A stretch of 37,275 nt of DNA, taken from positions 1 through 37,275 of the forward strand of contig CAJPNZ010000020.1 in the NCBI GenBank assembly GCA_905372155.1, given 5' to 3'. Origin of the DNA: Propionibacteriaceae bacterium. GTDB lineage: Bacteria; Actinomycetota; Actinomycetes; Propionibacteriales; Propionibacteriaceae. Below are positions 1-8,076 of the stretch, piece after piece. The position numbers were made by a program, and so were the translations under genes. The notes beneath the pieces are model-generated. The model had not been told where the DNA came from. It worked only from the letters and a program-made list of their open reading frames with translations, and made no database searches. The number at the start of each line of letters is the position of its first letter. Within the stretch, counting starts at the first letter, position 1.

Positions 1-70
1 CCAAAAATGGCATTGACTTAAAGCACGCTGTTGAGTTCTCAAAATTCGGAAGCCATTAAGTTTGGCAACT
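1..70 (-). promoter_or_regulatory. Probable rRNA operon leader with boxA-like antitermination signal
   Basis: Read on the minus strand, positions 46-27 give TTTTGAGAACTCAACAGCGT, followed by an A/T-rich stretch. This resembles the boxA region of actinobacterial rRNA leaders, just upstream of 16S rRNA. No rRNA is visible in the window, so a 16S gene to the left on the minus strand is an inference. A consensus-like promoter directly upstream (77-104) supports it. An alternative is a 16S-23S spacer, but the promoter makes a leader more likely. Confidence 0.5.
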
Positions 71-76
71 CGGACA

Positions 77-104
77 ACTTTACTGCATTCCTACCGAATG
101 TCAA
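77..104 (-). promoter_or_regulatory. Sigma-A-type promoter firing leftward, probably rrn promoter
   Basis: On the minus strand a perfect -35 box TTGACA (104-99) is followed by a 16-bp spacer and the -10 box TAAAGT (82-77). Transcription would start near 70 and enter the boxA-like leader. This is the best consensus promoter in the left part of the window, as expected for stable RNA. Confidence 0.5.
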
Positions 105-460
105 ATTCGGTGCTCCCGCATCGAGTTGTACCGTTTCTGGTGTCACCACCCCGAAGGGCAGCTTCTCCATGCTACTCCCTCACCCCTGGTTTCGCAAATC
201 GGTTTCCCGTCCTGGTCTTTTCGGGGCATCGCGGAGTCCCGTGGCCTTGAGTGGGATCCACGCGACCGCACACTCGCCCCGGACTCTTCGATGGGGGAGA
301 GCCCTGGCCGGCCACTTCCCAGCGGCTTCCGGGGCGAGTGGCAATACTACACCCACCCCCGGATGCGCGCAACTCCTTCCTGACAAGGCGCGAAACCCCT
401 GGTTTGCACAACGAAGGATCGTGATATATCGTTGAGCTATCGACTACGAAAGGAGTTGCC
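105..460. other. Intergenic region between rrn promoter and padR
   Basis: No convincing gene is seen; the reading frames here lack ribosome sites and recognisable domains. Just before padR, 423-430 is the palindrome GATATATC within GTGATATATCGTTGAG. A/T-rich dyads of this kind are typical PadR-family operator cores, so this is a candidate autoregulatory operator. The padR ribosome site is GAAAGGAG about 7 bases before its ATG. Confidence 0.35.
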
Positions 461-1072
461 ATGAACAGGCACAGTCACATTCCGCATCGCCCGGAGAAAG
501 AGCACGACCACGACGACTTCCGGGAGGGTCCCGGCCCGGCGGACGGCCCACGAGGCTGGTGCCGCGGTCCCGGCCCGTTCGGCGGGCATCCCCGGGGAGG
601 CCCTGAGGGCCACGATCGGGGACGCCGCCACAACCGCCGGTCACGTCGCCGCGGCGACGTCCGCGTCGCGGTCCTCCTGCTGCTCGCCGAGGAGCCGATG
701 CACGGCTACCAGTTGATGCAGACCATCGCCGAGCGCACCGACGGGGCATGGGCCCCCAGCCCGGGCGCCATCTACCCGACGCTCAGCCAACTCGAGGACG
801 AGGGCCTCGTCCGAATCGACACCAGCGGTGGCCGCAAGGAGGTTTCCCTGACGGAAGCGGGCCGGACCCACGTCGAGGAACACCGCTCCGAGTGGCCGAA
901 CCCCCTGGCCGGCGAGGACGGCCCCCGCCTGCGGGAGCTCATGCATTCGCTCGGCGAGGCCGTGCGCCAGGTCGGCCGCACCGGAACCGAAACCCAGCGC
1001 CAGCAGGCGGCCAAAGAGCTCACCGATGTGCGCCGCCGCATCTACCTGATTCTCGCCGGGAACGAGGAGTAG
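461..1072 (+). CDS. PadR-family transcriptional regulator with His-rich N-terminus
   Basis: This is a 203-residue protein. Residues 1-65 are low-complexity and rich in His, Gly, Arg, Asp and Pro (for example HSHIPHRPEKEHDHDD). Residues 66-135 form the PadR winged helix, with the family hallmarks MHGYQLMQTI and PSPGAIYPTLSQLEDEGLV and a following wing strand. The C-terminal ~60 residues should form the dimerising helix. The layout recalls E. coli YqjI, a PadR protein with a metal-binding His-rich N-terminus that responds to nickel and iron. It precedes a metal-type ABC importer on the same strand by 141 bp, so metal-responsive control of that operon is plausible but inferred. The start is supported by GAAAGGAG. 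A drug-responsive PadR role is the alternative. Confidence 0.85.
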   Translation: MNRHSHIPHRPEKEHDHDDFREGPGPADGPRGWCRGPGPFGGHPRGGPEGHDRGRRHNRRSRRRGDVRVAVLLLLAEEPMHGYQLMQTIAERTDGAWAPSPGAIYPTLSQLEDEGLVRIDTSGGRKEVSLTEAGRTHVEEHRSEWPNPLAGEDGPRLRELMHSLGEAVRQVGRTGTETQRQQAAKELTDVRRRIYLILAGNEE

Positions 1073-1213
1073 GCCGGTTCATTTTGAAAAGCGGGGAGTC
1101 GCAATCCCGGCGACGAGGGTACCCCAACTAGTACTGAGAATGTATCGCATGTTAGGTTCCTCGTGATTTCGTATTGAGACAAGCTAATTTATGCTTTGAC
1201 AGTAAGGAAGCCC

Positions 1214-2182
1214 ATGCGACCCACTACTTTCACCCGCCGCTCCCTCATCGCCGCGCTCTCCGCGGTCCCCGCCGTCGCTCTCGTCGCGGGATGCTCCAGC
1301 AACTCCAGCGGCTCCGCCTCGGAGAGCGCAGGTGGCGGGAAGAAGCTCGCGATCTTCGCCACCACCGGTTACCTGGCCGACGCGGCCAAGGTGCTCGATC
1401 CCGACGCCGAGATCACGACGATGGTCAAGCCCGGCGGCGACCCCCACACCTACGAGCCCACCACCCAGGACATCGAGAAGATGCAGTCCGCCGACGCGGT
1501 CTTCTCCTCCGGCGTGCACCTGGAGGCCAAGATGCTGACCCAGCTCGAATCCCTGGGCTCCAAGCACATCGCCGTCGGCAACAAGATCGACCAGAGCGAG
1601 CTGCTGCCCTGGCCGGAGAAGGACGAGCAGGGCAACGACCTCCACGACCCGCACATCTGGAACAGCACCAAGATCTGGCAGCAGGTCGTGACCCTGATGG
1701 CCGAACACCTCAAGACCATCAACTCCTCGAAGGCCGCCGACTACGACAAGAACGCGGAGGCCTACAAGAAGCAGATCGAGGAAACCGACACCTGGGCCAA
1801 GCAGGAGACCTCGAAGATCCCCGAGGAACGCCGGGTGCTGGTCACTGGCCACGACGCCTTCAACTACTTCGGCCGGGCCTACGGCATCGAGATCCACGCC
1901 ACCGACTTCGTCACCTCGGAATCCGACATGTCCGCCGACGACATCGCCGAACTGGCCGACCTGATCGCGAAACACAAGCTGCCCGTCATCTTCCAGGACA
2001 ACCTCAAGAACCCCCAGGCGATCCAGTCCGTCAAGGAGGCCGTCGCGGCCAAGGGCTGGCAGGTCGAGGTCTCCGACAAGGAACTCTACGCCGATTCCCT
2101 CGGCAGCGAGGCCGGCGTTGACTCCTACCTCGGGGTGATGAAGCACAACGTCACCACCATCGTCGAGGCATTGAGCCGATGA
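1214..2182 (+). CDS. Metal ABC transporter substrate-binding lipoprotein (TroA/MntA/ZnuA type)
   Basis: This 322-residue lipoprotein belongs to the cluster A-I metal-binding family and would capture Mn2+, Zn2+ or Fe2+ outside the membrane. The N-terminus has a twin-Arg stretch (RRS), a hydrophobic signal peptide and the lipobox VAGC, so Cys is probably the mature N-terminus. Likely metal ligands are His in GDPHTYEPT, His in HDPHIWNS, and an acidic residue near the C-terminus in IFQDN. ATG at 1214 is preferred over the upstream TTG at 1196 because TAAGGAAG lies just before it. The stop overlaps the ATPase start by four bases. The metal cannot be assigned from these motifs. A TTAGGTT half-site at 1152-1158 is a weak hint of a DtxR/MntR-type operator. 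Confidence 0.88.
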   Translation: MRPTTFTRRSLIAALSAVPAVALVAGCSSNSSGSASESAGGGKKLAIFATTGYLADAAKVLDPDAEITTMVKPGGDPHTYEPTTQDIEKMQSADAVFSSGVHLEAKMLTQLESLGSKHIAVGNKIDQSELLPWPEKDEQGNDLHDPHIWNSTKIWQQVVTLMAEHLKTINSSKAADYDKNAEAYKKQIEETDTWAKQETSKIPEERRVLVTGHDAFNYFGRAYGIEIHATDFVTSESDMSADDIAELADLIAKHKLPVIFQDNLKNPQAIQSVKEAVAAKGWQVEVSDKELYADSLGSEAGVDSYLGVMKHNVTTIVEALSR

Positions 2183-2895
2183 CGGCTGCCCTGAGCGTCT
2201 CCGGGCTGAGCTTCGCCTACCGCGACTCGCTGGTTCTGCGGGAGGTCACCCTCGACCTCCCGCAGGGCGTGGTGCTGGGCGTCATCGGGCCCAACGGGGC
2301 AGGGAAGTCGACGCTGCTGAAGGCCGTGGTCGGGCTGCTGAAACCCGCGAAGGGAACCGTCGCCTGCTTCGGCCAGCCGTTGCAGAAGGTGCGTCGCCGC
2401 GTCGGCTACATGCGGCAGGCCAGCAGCGTCGACTGGGACTTCCCGACCACGGTCAGCGACGTCGTCCTCATGGGTACCTACGGTGGCCTGGGATGGTTCC
2501 GCCGGCCCGGGACGAAGGAACGCGACGTGGCGGCGGCCGCGCTGAGGCGGGTCGGCATCCCCCACCTGGCGCACCGGCCCATCAGCCAGCTCTCCGGGGG
2601 TGAGCGCCAACGCACCTTCCTGGCGCGGCTGCTGGCCCAGCAGTCCGACCTGCTGCTCCTCGACGAGCCCTTCGCCGGGGTAGACGCCGCCAGCCAGGAA
2701 ACCATCACGCGCGTGCTGCACGGGCTGCGCGACGAGGGACGCACCGTCGTCATCGTCCATCACGACCTGGCCACCGTCCCGACGCTGTGCGACTGGACCT
2801 GCCTGCTGAACCGGACCGTGATGGGTTTCGGCCCCACGAAGGAGGTGTTCACCGACGAGATGGTGAAACAGGCCTACGGGTTGGCGACGACATGA
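2179..2895 (+). CDS. Metal ABC transporter ATP-binding protein (MntB/TroB/ZnuC type)
   Basis: This 238-residue cytoplasmic ATPase powers the importer. It has Walker A GPNGAGKST (residues ~35-43), the Q-loop region MRQAS, signature LSGGERQR, Walker B LLLLDEPFAG and the H-loop His in VIVHHD. All catalytic motifs are intact and the length is normal. It overlaps the substrate-binding gene by ATGA upstream and the first permease by ATGA downstream, so the operon is translationally coupled. Confidence 0.92.
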   Translation: MTAALSVSGLSFAYRDSLVLREVTLDLPQGVVLGVIGPNGAGKSTLLKAVVGLLKPAKGTVACFGQPLQKVRRRVGYMRQASSVDWDFPTTVSDVVLMGTYGGLGWFRRPGTKERDVAAAALRRVGIPHLAHRPISQLSGGERQRTFLARLLAQQSDLLLLDEPFAGVDAASQETITRVLHGLRDEGRTVVIVHHDLATVPTLCDWTCLLNRTVMGFGPTKEVFTDEMVKQAYGLATT

Positions 2896-3797
2896 ACCCC
2901 GCCGAGCTGCTGACCAACCACACCTACCGGATGATGCTGCTCGGCACCGTCATCATCGGGTTCACCACCGGGGCCATCGGCACCTTCGCCTACCTGCGGA
3001 AACGCACCCTCCTGGCGGACGTCGTCTCCCATTCCTCCATCGGGGGAGTGATGCTGGCCTTCATCATCGCCGCGTCCTTCGGGATCGACGGTCGCAGCAA
3101 CTGGGTGCTGATCCTCGGCTCCGCGGTGGTCTCCCTGGTCGCGGTGCAGCTGGTCGACTGGCTGCCCCGCGTCTCGGTGACGAAGGTGGACGCGGCGATG
3201 GCGATCGTGTTGGCGCTGTTCTTCGGCGGCGGCATGGTGCTGCACCGCATCATCCTCGCCGGGCCCTACCCCAACAAGGGCGGATTGGCGGAGTACCTGT
3301 TCGGCAACTCCTCCCACCTGACGATCGAGGACATCGTCTCCAGCGTCGTCGTCTCCCTCGCGACCTTCCTGGTGGCGGTCATCGCGTTCAAGGAACTGAA
3401 GCTGAGCTGCTTCGACCCCGAGTACGCGGCAACGCTGGGATTCTCCTCGCGGCTGCTGTCGGTGCTGCTGAACGCGGTGGTGGTGCTGTCGATCGTGATC
3501 GGCCTCAAGGCCGTCGGACTGGTGCTCATGGTGGCGCTGGCCATCGCCCCGCCGATCGCGGCCAGGCAGTGGACCACGCGCGTCGGTAGCATGTTGCTGC
3601 TGTCGGGGCTGATAGGGGCCTTCAGCGCCGTCGTCGGGTCGTGGCTCGCGGTCTCGATCGGTCGCGTGCCCACCGGCCCCATGATCGTGCTGGTGGTCAC
3701 GGTCATCGCCTTCGTCTCGATCCTGTTCGCCCCCAACCGCAGCCTCCTGCTGACGATCCGGGCGAGACGGCGTCACCGCGAGGAGGTGGCGGCATGA
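2892..3797 (+). CDS. Metal ABC transporter permease 1 (ABC-3 family)
   Basis: This 301-residue integral membrane protein of the ABC-3 family has about eight hydrophobic segments. It has the family features RKRTLLADVVSHSSIGG near the N-terminus and LKLSCFDPEYAATLGF, the cytoplasmic loop that contacts the ATPase. The start ATG at 2892 overlaps the ATPase stop. With the next gene it probably forms a heterodimeric channel, as in TroCD or MtsBC-like systems; two distinct permeases are commoner in Mn/Fe/Zn Tro-type than in single-permease Znu systems. Confidence 0.9.
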   Translation: MNPAELLTNHTYRMMLLGTVIIGFTTGAIGTFAYLRKRTLLADVVSHSSIGGVMLAFIIAASFGIDGRSNWVLILGSAVVSLVAVQLVDWLPRVSVTKVDAAMAIVLALFFGGGMVLHRIILAGPYPNKGGLAEYLFGNSSHLTIEDIVSSVVVSLATFLVAVIAFKELKLSCFDPEYAATLGFSSRLLSVLLNAVVVLSIVIGLKAVGLVLMVALAIAPPIAARQWTTRVGSMLLLSGLIGAFSAVVGSWLAVSIGRVPTGPMIVLVVTVIAFVSILFAPNRSLLLTIRARRRHREEVAA

Positions 3798-4657
3798 GCT
3801 TCGTGCTGTGGGTGATGATCCTGGCGATCGTCACCGCCGTCACCTGTGCCCTGCCCGGGATCTGGCTGGTGCTGCGGAAGCAGTCGATGCTGACCGACGC
3901 CATCAGCCACGCCGTGCTGCCGGGCATCGTCATCGCGGCGGTGGCCACGGGAACCATCCAGTCGCCGTGGTCCATCGTCGGGGCGGCCGTGATGGGCACC
4001 GTGGTGGTGCTGGGGGCGGAGCTGCTCGAATCGACGGGACTGGTCTCCGGGGACGGCCCCCAGGGGCTGGTGTTCCCGGCCCTGTTCAGCATCGGTGTAC
4101 TGCTGCTCAGCACCCGCTTCAGCGGGGTCCAGATCACCGAGTCGGCGGTGCTGGTCGGGGACCTCAACCTGGCAGCCTTCCTGCCGCTGAAGATCGGAAA
4201 CACACTGCTCGGCCCGCAGTACCTGTGGGTGATGGCTGGGGTGCTGGTCCTGAACGTCGCGTACCTGACGGTGCTGCACACCCGCCTCAAGCTGATCGCC
4301 TTCGACCCGGAACTGGCCCAGACCATGGGCATCCCGGTCAAGCGCCTGGGTCACCTGACCATGCTGGTGGTCTCGGTGACGATCACCGCCGCCTTCAACG
4401 CGGCGGGAGCGGTGCTGGTGATGGCGCTGATGATCGTCCCCGCGGCCATCGCGCAGCTGCTGTCCCACAGCATCCACGGCATGTACCTCATCACCGTCGG
4501 CGTCACCGTCGCCTGTTCGGTGGTGGGATTCTGGGCCGCCTACGTCCTCGACGCCTCCACCTCATCGGGTCTGGCGTTCTTCTACGGGATCGTCTACCTG
4601 GCGGTGGTGGCAGGGACGGTGATCATGCGGAAGCTCCGCACTCCGCGCACCGGCTGA
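3794..4657 (+). CDS. Metal ABC transporter permease 2 (ABC-3 family)
   Basis: This 287-residue paralogue of the preceding permease has matching landmarks: RKQSMLTDAISHAVLPG near residue 28 and LKLIAFDPELAQTMGI in the coupling loop. The start ATG at 3794 overlaps the previous stop by four bases. It is the last gene of the operon, followed after 22 bp by a strong hairpin. The protein ends in a short basic tail. Confidence 0.9.
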   Translation: MSFVLWVMILAIVTAVTCALPGIWLVLRKQSMLTDAISHAVLPGIVIAAVATGTIQSPWSIVGAAVMGTVVVLGAELLESTGLVSGDGPQGLVFPALFSIGVLLLSTRFSGVQITESAVLVGDLNLAAFLPLKIGNTLLGPQYLWVMAGVLVLNVAYLTVLHTRLKLIAFDPELAQTMGIPVKRLGHLTMLVVSVTITAAFNAAGAVLVMALMIVPAAIAQLLSHSIHGMYLITVGVTVACSVVGFWAAYVLDASTSSGLAFFYGIVYLAVVAGTVIMRKLRTPRTG

Positions 4658-4679
4658 GCCGAAAACCCTCACCATGGTT

Positions 4680-4716
4680 TGAGACGGCCTGCTCGCTGAG
4701 CGAGCAGGCCGTCTCA
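4680..4716. terminator. Bidirectional rho-independent-type terminator
   Basis: A perfect 16-bp stem (GAGACGGCCTGCTCGC with its complement, loop TGA, plus a flanking T/A pair) sits between two convergent operons, the metal importer ending at 4657 and the nickel/peptide-type importer ending at 4724. There is no long U-tract on either side, which is common for actinobacterial terminators. Confidence 0.85.
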
Positions 4717-4723
4717 ATCAGTT

Positions 4724-5518
4724 TCAGCCCTCGAAGAGCTTGATGAGGTCCTTGGTGTACTGGTCGCGTCCGTCCTCGAAGAGTTCGTCGCGACCGAACC
4801 GGTCGACGATCTCGCCGCCGCGCAGCACGATGGAGCGTTCGCTCATGAACTGCACCGCGCTGAGATCGTGGGAGATGAACATCGACGACAGGCCGAGTTC
4901 CTCCTTCAACTCCTGCAGCAGGTTCAGCACCCGGGCCTGGATGGAGACGTCGAGGCTGGCCGTGGGTTCGTCGAAGATCAGGAGGGTCGGCTCCACGCTG
5001 ATGGCCCGCGCGATCGCCACCCGCTGTTTCTCGCCCCCGCTGAGTTCGTGGGGTTTGCGGTCCAGGCAGGAGACCGGCAGGCGCACCAGGTCGACGAGCT
5101 GTTCGGCGACCTTCCGTTGCGTCCCCGGCTGCACGAAACTCGGAGAGACGAATCCCCGGGTGCGCAGCGGCTCCAGGAGGGAGTCGTACATCGTCAGCCG
5201 CGAGTTGAACGAGCTCGCCGGGTTCTGGAACACCACCTGGAGGCGGCGGCGGATGTCACGCAACCCCTTGCCGCGACGCTGGAGGAGGGGTTCTCCCTCC
5301 AGCGTCGCCCGGCCTGCGGAGGCCGGTTCCAGGGTCAGCAGGCACTTGGCAAGCGTCGATTTGCCCGACCCGCTCTCCCCGACGACCCCGAGGCATTCAC
5401 CCTTGTTGATCGTGAACGAAACCCCTTTGACGGCTTGGGTGCCGCCGGGATAGGTCTTGTGCAGGTCCTCGACCTCCAGGACAGGGGGAGCCCCGACCTG
5501 CTCGACGGATTCGCTCAT
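4724..5518 (-). CDS. Nickel/peptide-type ABC transporter ATP-binding protein (NikE/DppF type)
   Basis: This 264-residue ATPase is the second nucleotide-binding subunit of the importer. It has Walker A GESGSGKST, Q-loop VVFQNPASSFN, signature LSGGEKQR, Walker B LLIFDEPTASLD and H-loop SHDLS. It is shorter than typical oligopeptide OppF proteins because it lacks the C-terminal Cys-rich iron-sulfur extension, as in NikD/NikE-like subunits. The start ATG overlaps the upstream ATPase stop as ATGA. It is the last gene of the riboswitch-controlled operon and is followed by the shared terminator. Confidence 0.9.
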   Translation of the reverse strand: MSESVEQVGAPPVLEVEDLHKTYPGGTQAVKGVSFTINKGECLGVVGESGSGKSTLAKCLLTLEPASAGRATLEGEPLLQRRGKGLRDIRRRLQVVFQNPASSFNSRLTMYDSLLEPLRTRGFVSPSFVQPGTQRKVAEQLVDLVRLPVSCLDRKPHELSGGEKQRVAIARAISVEPTLLIFDEPTASLDVSIQARVLNLLQELKEELGLSSMFISHDLSAVQFMSERSIVLRGGEIVDRFGRDELFEDGRDQYTKDLIKLFEG

Positions 5519-6327
5519 GAGGCGGCTCCTTCCGTGAAGACGGGCAACCGGGACGGGATGTTGCGAAGCGGCGGGATGGCGGCGATCAGGTTGCGGGTGA
5601 TCTGCTCCTTCGGGGACTCGAAGATCTCCTTCGTGGCGCCCCGTTCCTTGATCTCGCCGCCCTGCATGATCACCATCCGGTCGGCGAACCGGCTCAGCAC
5701 CCGCAGGTTGTGGGTGATGAACAGCACCGCGCAGCCCTCCCGTTTCTGGATCTCCGCGATCTGGTCGAGCACCAGCGACGCGTTGACCGCGTCGAGAGCC
5801 GTGGTGGGTTCGTCGGCGATGATCAGTTTGGGTTTCAGCAGGATCGCGGCCGCGAGGGCGGCGCGCTGCAACTGCCCGCCGCTGACCTGGAACGGGTAGC
5901 GTTTCAGCAGTTCGGCGGGGAGCTGCAGTTGTTCGAGGACCGCAGCGGCCCGTTTCCCCCGACGCTTCTCGTCCCAGTCGGTGTGGCTGCGCATCACCTC
6001 GTCGAGCTGCCGCCCGATCCGGTAGTACGGCGAGAACGCCGCCTGGTAGTCCTGGAAGACGTAGGCGATGTCGTTGCCGCGCAGCTGCCGCATCTCCTCC
6101 TTCGAAACGGCCAGCAGGTCCTTGTCGCCGAAGCGCATGGCCTTGGCGCGACGTCTCAGCCCGCGCGGCAGCAGGTTGGCGATGGAGAAGGCCGTCAGGG
6201 ACTTGCCCGACCCGCTCTCCCCGACGACGGCCAGCCACTCGCCGGTCTCGATGCGCAGGTCGATGCCGTGCACCAGCTCCCTGGTGCGGGTCGTGACGCG
6301 CAGTTCGTCGATCCTAAGCAGCGACAC
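5515..6327 (-). CDS. Nickel/peptide-type ABC transporter ATP-binding protein (NikD/DppD type)
   Basis: This 270-residue ATPase starts at a GTG codon. Motifs are Walker A GESGSGKSL, Q-loop YVFQDYQAAFSP, signature VSGGQLQR (a slight variant of LSGGQ), Walker B LIIADEPTTALD and H-loop THNL. The GTG start is supported by GGAGGAG just upstream and by alignment with paralogues (SLLRIDELRV). It overlaps the preceding permease by 14 bases, so it belongs to the same transcript. Confidence 0.88.
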   Translation of the reverse strand: MSLLRIDELRVTTRTRELVHGIDLRIETGEWLAVVGESGSGKSLTAFSIANLLPRGLRRRAKAMRFGDKDLLAVSKEEMRQLRGNDIAYVFQDYQAAFSPYYRIGRQLDEVMRSHTDWDEKRRGKRAAAVLEQLQLPAELLKRYPFQVSGGQLQRAALAAAILLKPKLIIADEPTTALDAVNASLVLDQIAEIQKREGCAVLFITHNLRVLSRFADRMVIMQGGEIKERGATKEIFESPKEQITRNLIAAIPPLRNIPSRLPVFTEGAAS

Positions 6328-7141
6328 CGGTCTCCTCCTTCCGCTCCCCGGAGATGGCGTAGAGGCTCTGCAGCTGGTCGCCGAGCCAGTTCGCGGCGCA
6401 CACCACCAGGAAGATCGCCAGGCCGGGCGCCAGCATGAGGTGCGGGGCCTGGGTGAAGAACGTCTGGGCCTCGTTGAGCATGGCACCCCACTCGGCGGAG
6501 GGAAGTTGCACACCCAACCCCAGGTAGGACAGCGATGCCACGAGCAGGATCACCTTGCCGATGTCCACCGTCGCCAGGGCCATGACCGGGCCGACGATGT
6601 GCGGCAGCAGGTGGCGTCGCATGATCGAGAGGGTGGAGGCCCCGCTGATGGTGGAGACCATCAGGTAGTCCTTCGCCTTCTCCTGCATGACGACGCTCCT
6701 GGTCAGGCGGGTGTAACCCACCCACTTGATGATGAGGATGGCCAGCAGCAGGTTCCCGAATCCCTGGCCCATCAGGCCCGCGATGATCATGGCGACGATG
6801 TACTCCGGCAGCGCCAGGAAAATGTCGACGGCCCGCATCAGGGCCCAGTCGGTCCGTCCGCCCAGGTATCCGGACAGCAGACCCAGCGGAACCCCGATCA
6901 GGATGGAGATCCCCAGCGCCAGCGCGCTGAGCCCCACCGTGGTGAGCCCGCCGGTCAGGATGCGGGAGAACACGTCGCGGCCCAGGTCGTCGGTCCCGAA
7001 CCAGTGGGCGGCGCTCGGTCCCTGGAGCTTGTCGGCCGTCGCGGTCAGGTTGGGGTCCTGCGGCGCGATCCAGGGACCGATGATCAGCAGCACCAGGAAG
7101 ACCGCGACCGCGATCACGACGATTCGTTTTCCGGTGCTCAT
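6314..7141 (-). CDS. Nickel/peptide-type ABC transporter permease (NikC/DppC type)
   Basis: This 275-residue inner-membrane permease begins with a hydrophobic anchor, followed by the DppC-family signature HWFGTDDLGRDVFSRIL (residues ~46-62). Five further hydrophobic segments follow, with the EAA-like loop around KDYLMVSTISGAS...IMRRHLLPH. The start ATG at 7141 overlaps the upstream permease stop as ATGA. It pairs with the DppB-type subunit to form the translocation path. Confidence 0.9.
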   Translation of the reverse strand: MSTGKRIVVIAVAVFLVLLIIGPWIAPQDPNLTATADKLQGPSAAHWFGTDDLGRDVFSRILTGGLTTVGLSALALGISILIGVPLGLLSGYLGGRTDWALMRAVDIFLALPEYIVAMIIAGLMGQGFGNLLLAILIIKWVGYTRLTRSVVMQEKAKDYLMVSTISGASTLSIMRRHLLPHIVGPVMALATVDIGKVILLVASLSYLGLGVQLPSAEWGAMLNEAQTFFTQAPHLMLAPGLAIFLVVCAANWLGDQLQSLYAISGERKEETGVAA

Positions 7142-8073
7142 GCCTTCCTCCCCTTGAGCGCGATGGCGGGATCCAGCCAGCGGTAGGACAGGTCCACCAG
7201 CCCGTTGATGAGGAAGACCACGATGCCGATCAGCAGGATGAAGGCCTGGATCGTGGGGTAGTCGCGTTTGGTCAGGGAGTCGAGCACCAGCATGCCGATG
7301 CCCTGGATGGCGAAGATCTTCTCCACCACCACGGTGCCCCCGAGGAGGCCACCGAGGCTCATGCCCATGATGGTGACCAGGGGGATGAGGCTGGCCCGCA
7401 GCACGTGCTTTCCGAAGACCGTCGATTCGTGCAGGCCCCGCGAACGCGACGCCCGGACGAAGTCCGCCTCCTGCGCGTCGACGAGGCTGTTGCGGAACAC
7501 CTTCACGTAGGGCGGCACGATGGCGATGGTCATGCAGATGATGGGCATCACCAGGCCGCCGGGTCTCGTCGCCTGGGAGGGCAGCAACTTGAGGCCGATC
7601 GCGAACACGTTCAGCAGCAGCAGGCCCAGCCAGAAAGTCGGCATGGAGGAGGAGATCAGGGTGAATCCCTGGGCCAGGTGGTCCGGCCATTTCCCGACGT
7701 TTCGGGCAGCCAGGGTGCCCAGCAGGCCAGCGATGATGAAGGCGGCCACCAGGGACCACCCAGCCAGGATGAGCGTGCTGGGGAAGGCGTTGGCGATCCC
7801 CTCGATGACCGGTTTCCCGGTCATCGAGGAGGTGCCGAAGTTCAGCCTCAGCAGGTTCATCAGGTAGGCGGAGTACTGCTCCCAGATGGGCGCGTCCAGG
7901 CCGCGTTCCTTCCGGAGGGCCTCGATGTCACCCTGGGTGACCTCGATGGTGTCCATCCGCAGCAGCGAGCGGGTCTCGTCACCGGGCGCGAGCTTCACCA
8001 CCAGGAAACTGACCACCGTCAGCAACAGGACGAAGACCGCGACCTCGACCAGTCTGATCAACCATTTCCTCAT
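7138..8073 (-). CDS. Nickel/peptide-type ABC transporter permease (NikB/DppB type)
   Basis: This 311-residue permease has an N-terminal transmembrane segment (VFVLLLTVVSFLVVKLAPGD), a periplasmic-type loop containing ERGLDAPIWEQY, and a C-terminal BPD transporter domain with the coupling loop DFVRASRSRGL. Length and motif order match NikB/DppB. It starts 3 bp after the substrate-binding gene stop and overlaps the next permease. Confidence 0.9.
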   Translation of the reverse strand: MRKWLIRLVEVAVFVLLLTVVSFLVVKLAPGDETRSLLRMDTIEVTQGDIEALRKERGLDAPIWEQYSAYLMNLLRLNFGTSSMTGKPVIEGIANAFPSTLILAGWSLVAAFIIAGLLGTLAARNVGKWPDHLAQGFTLISSSMPTFWLGLLLLNVFAIGLKLLPSQATRPGGLVMPIICMTIAIVPPYVKVFRNSLVDAQEADFVRASRSRGLHESTVFGKHVLRASLIPLVTIMGMSLGGLLGGTVVVEKIFAIQGIGMLVLDSLTKRDYPTIQAFILLIGIVVFLINGLVDLSYRWLDPAIALKGRKA

Positions 8074-8076
8074 GGC

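Noticed and set aside
1184..2146. A 320-codon minus-strand frame opposite the metal-binding lipoprotein
   Set aside because: The plus-strand product has a lipobox and metal-ligand motifs; the reverse product is Leu/Gly/Val-rich without features.
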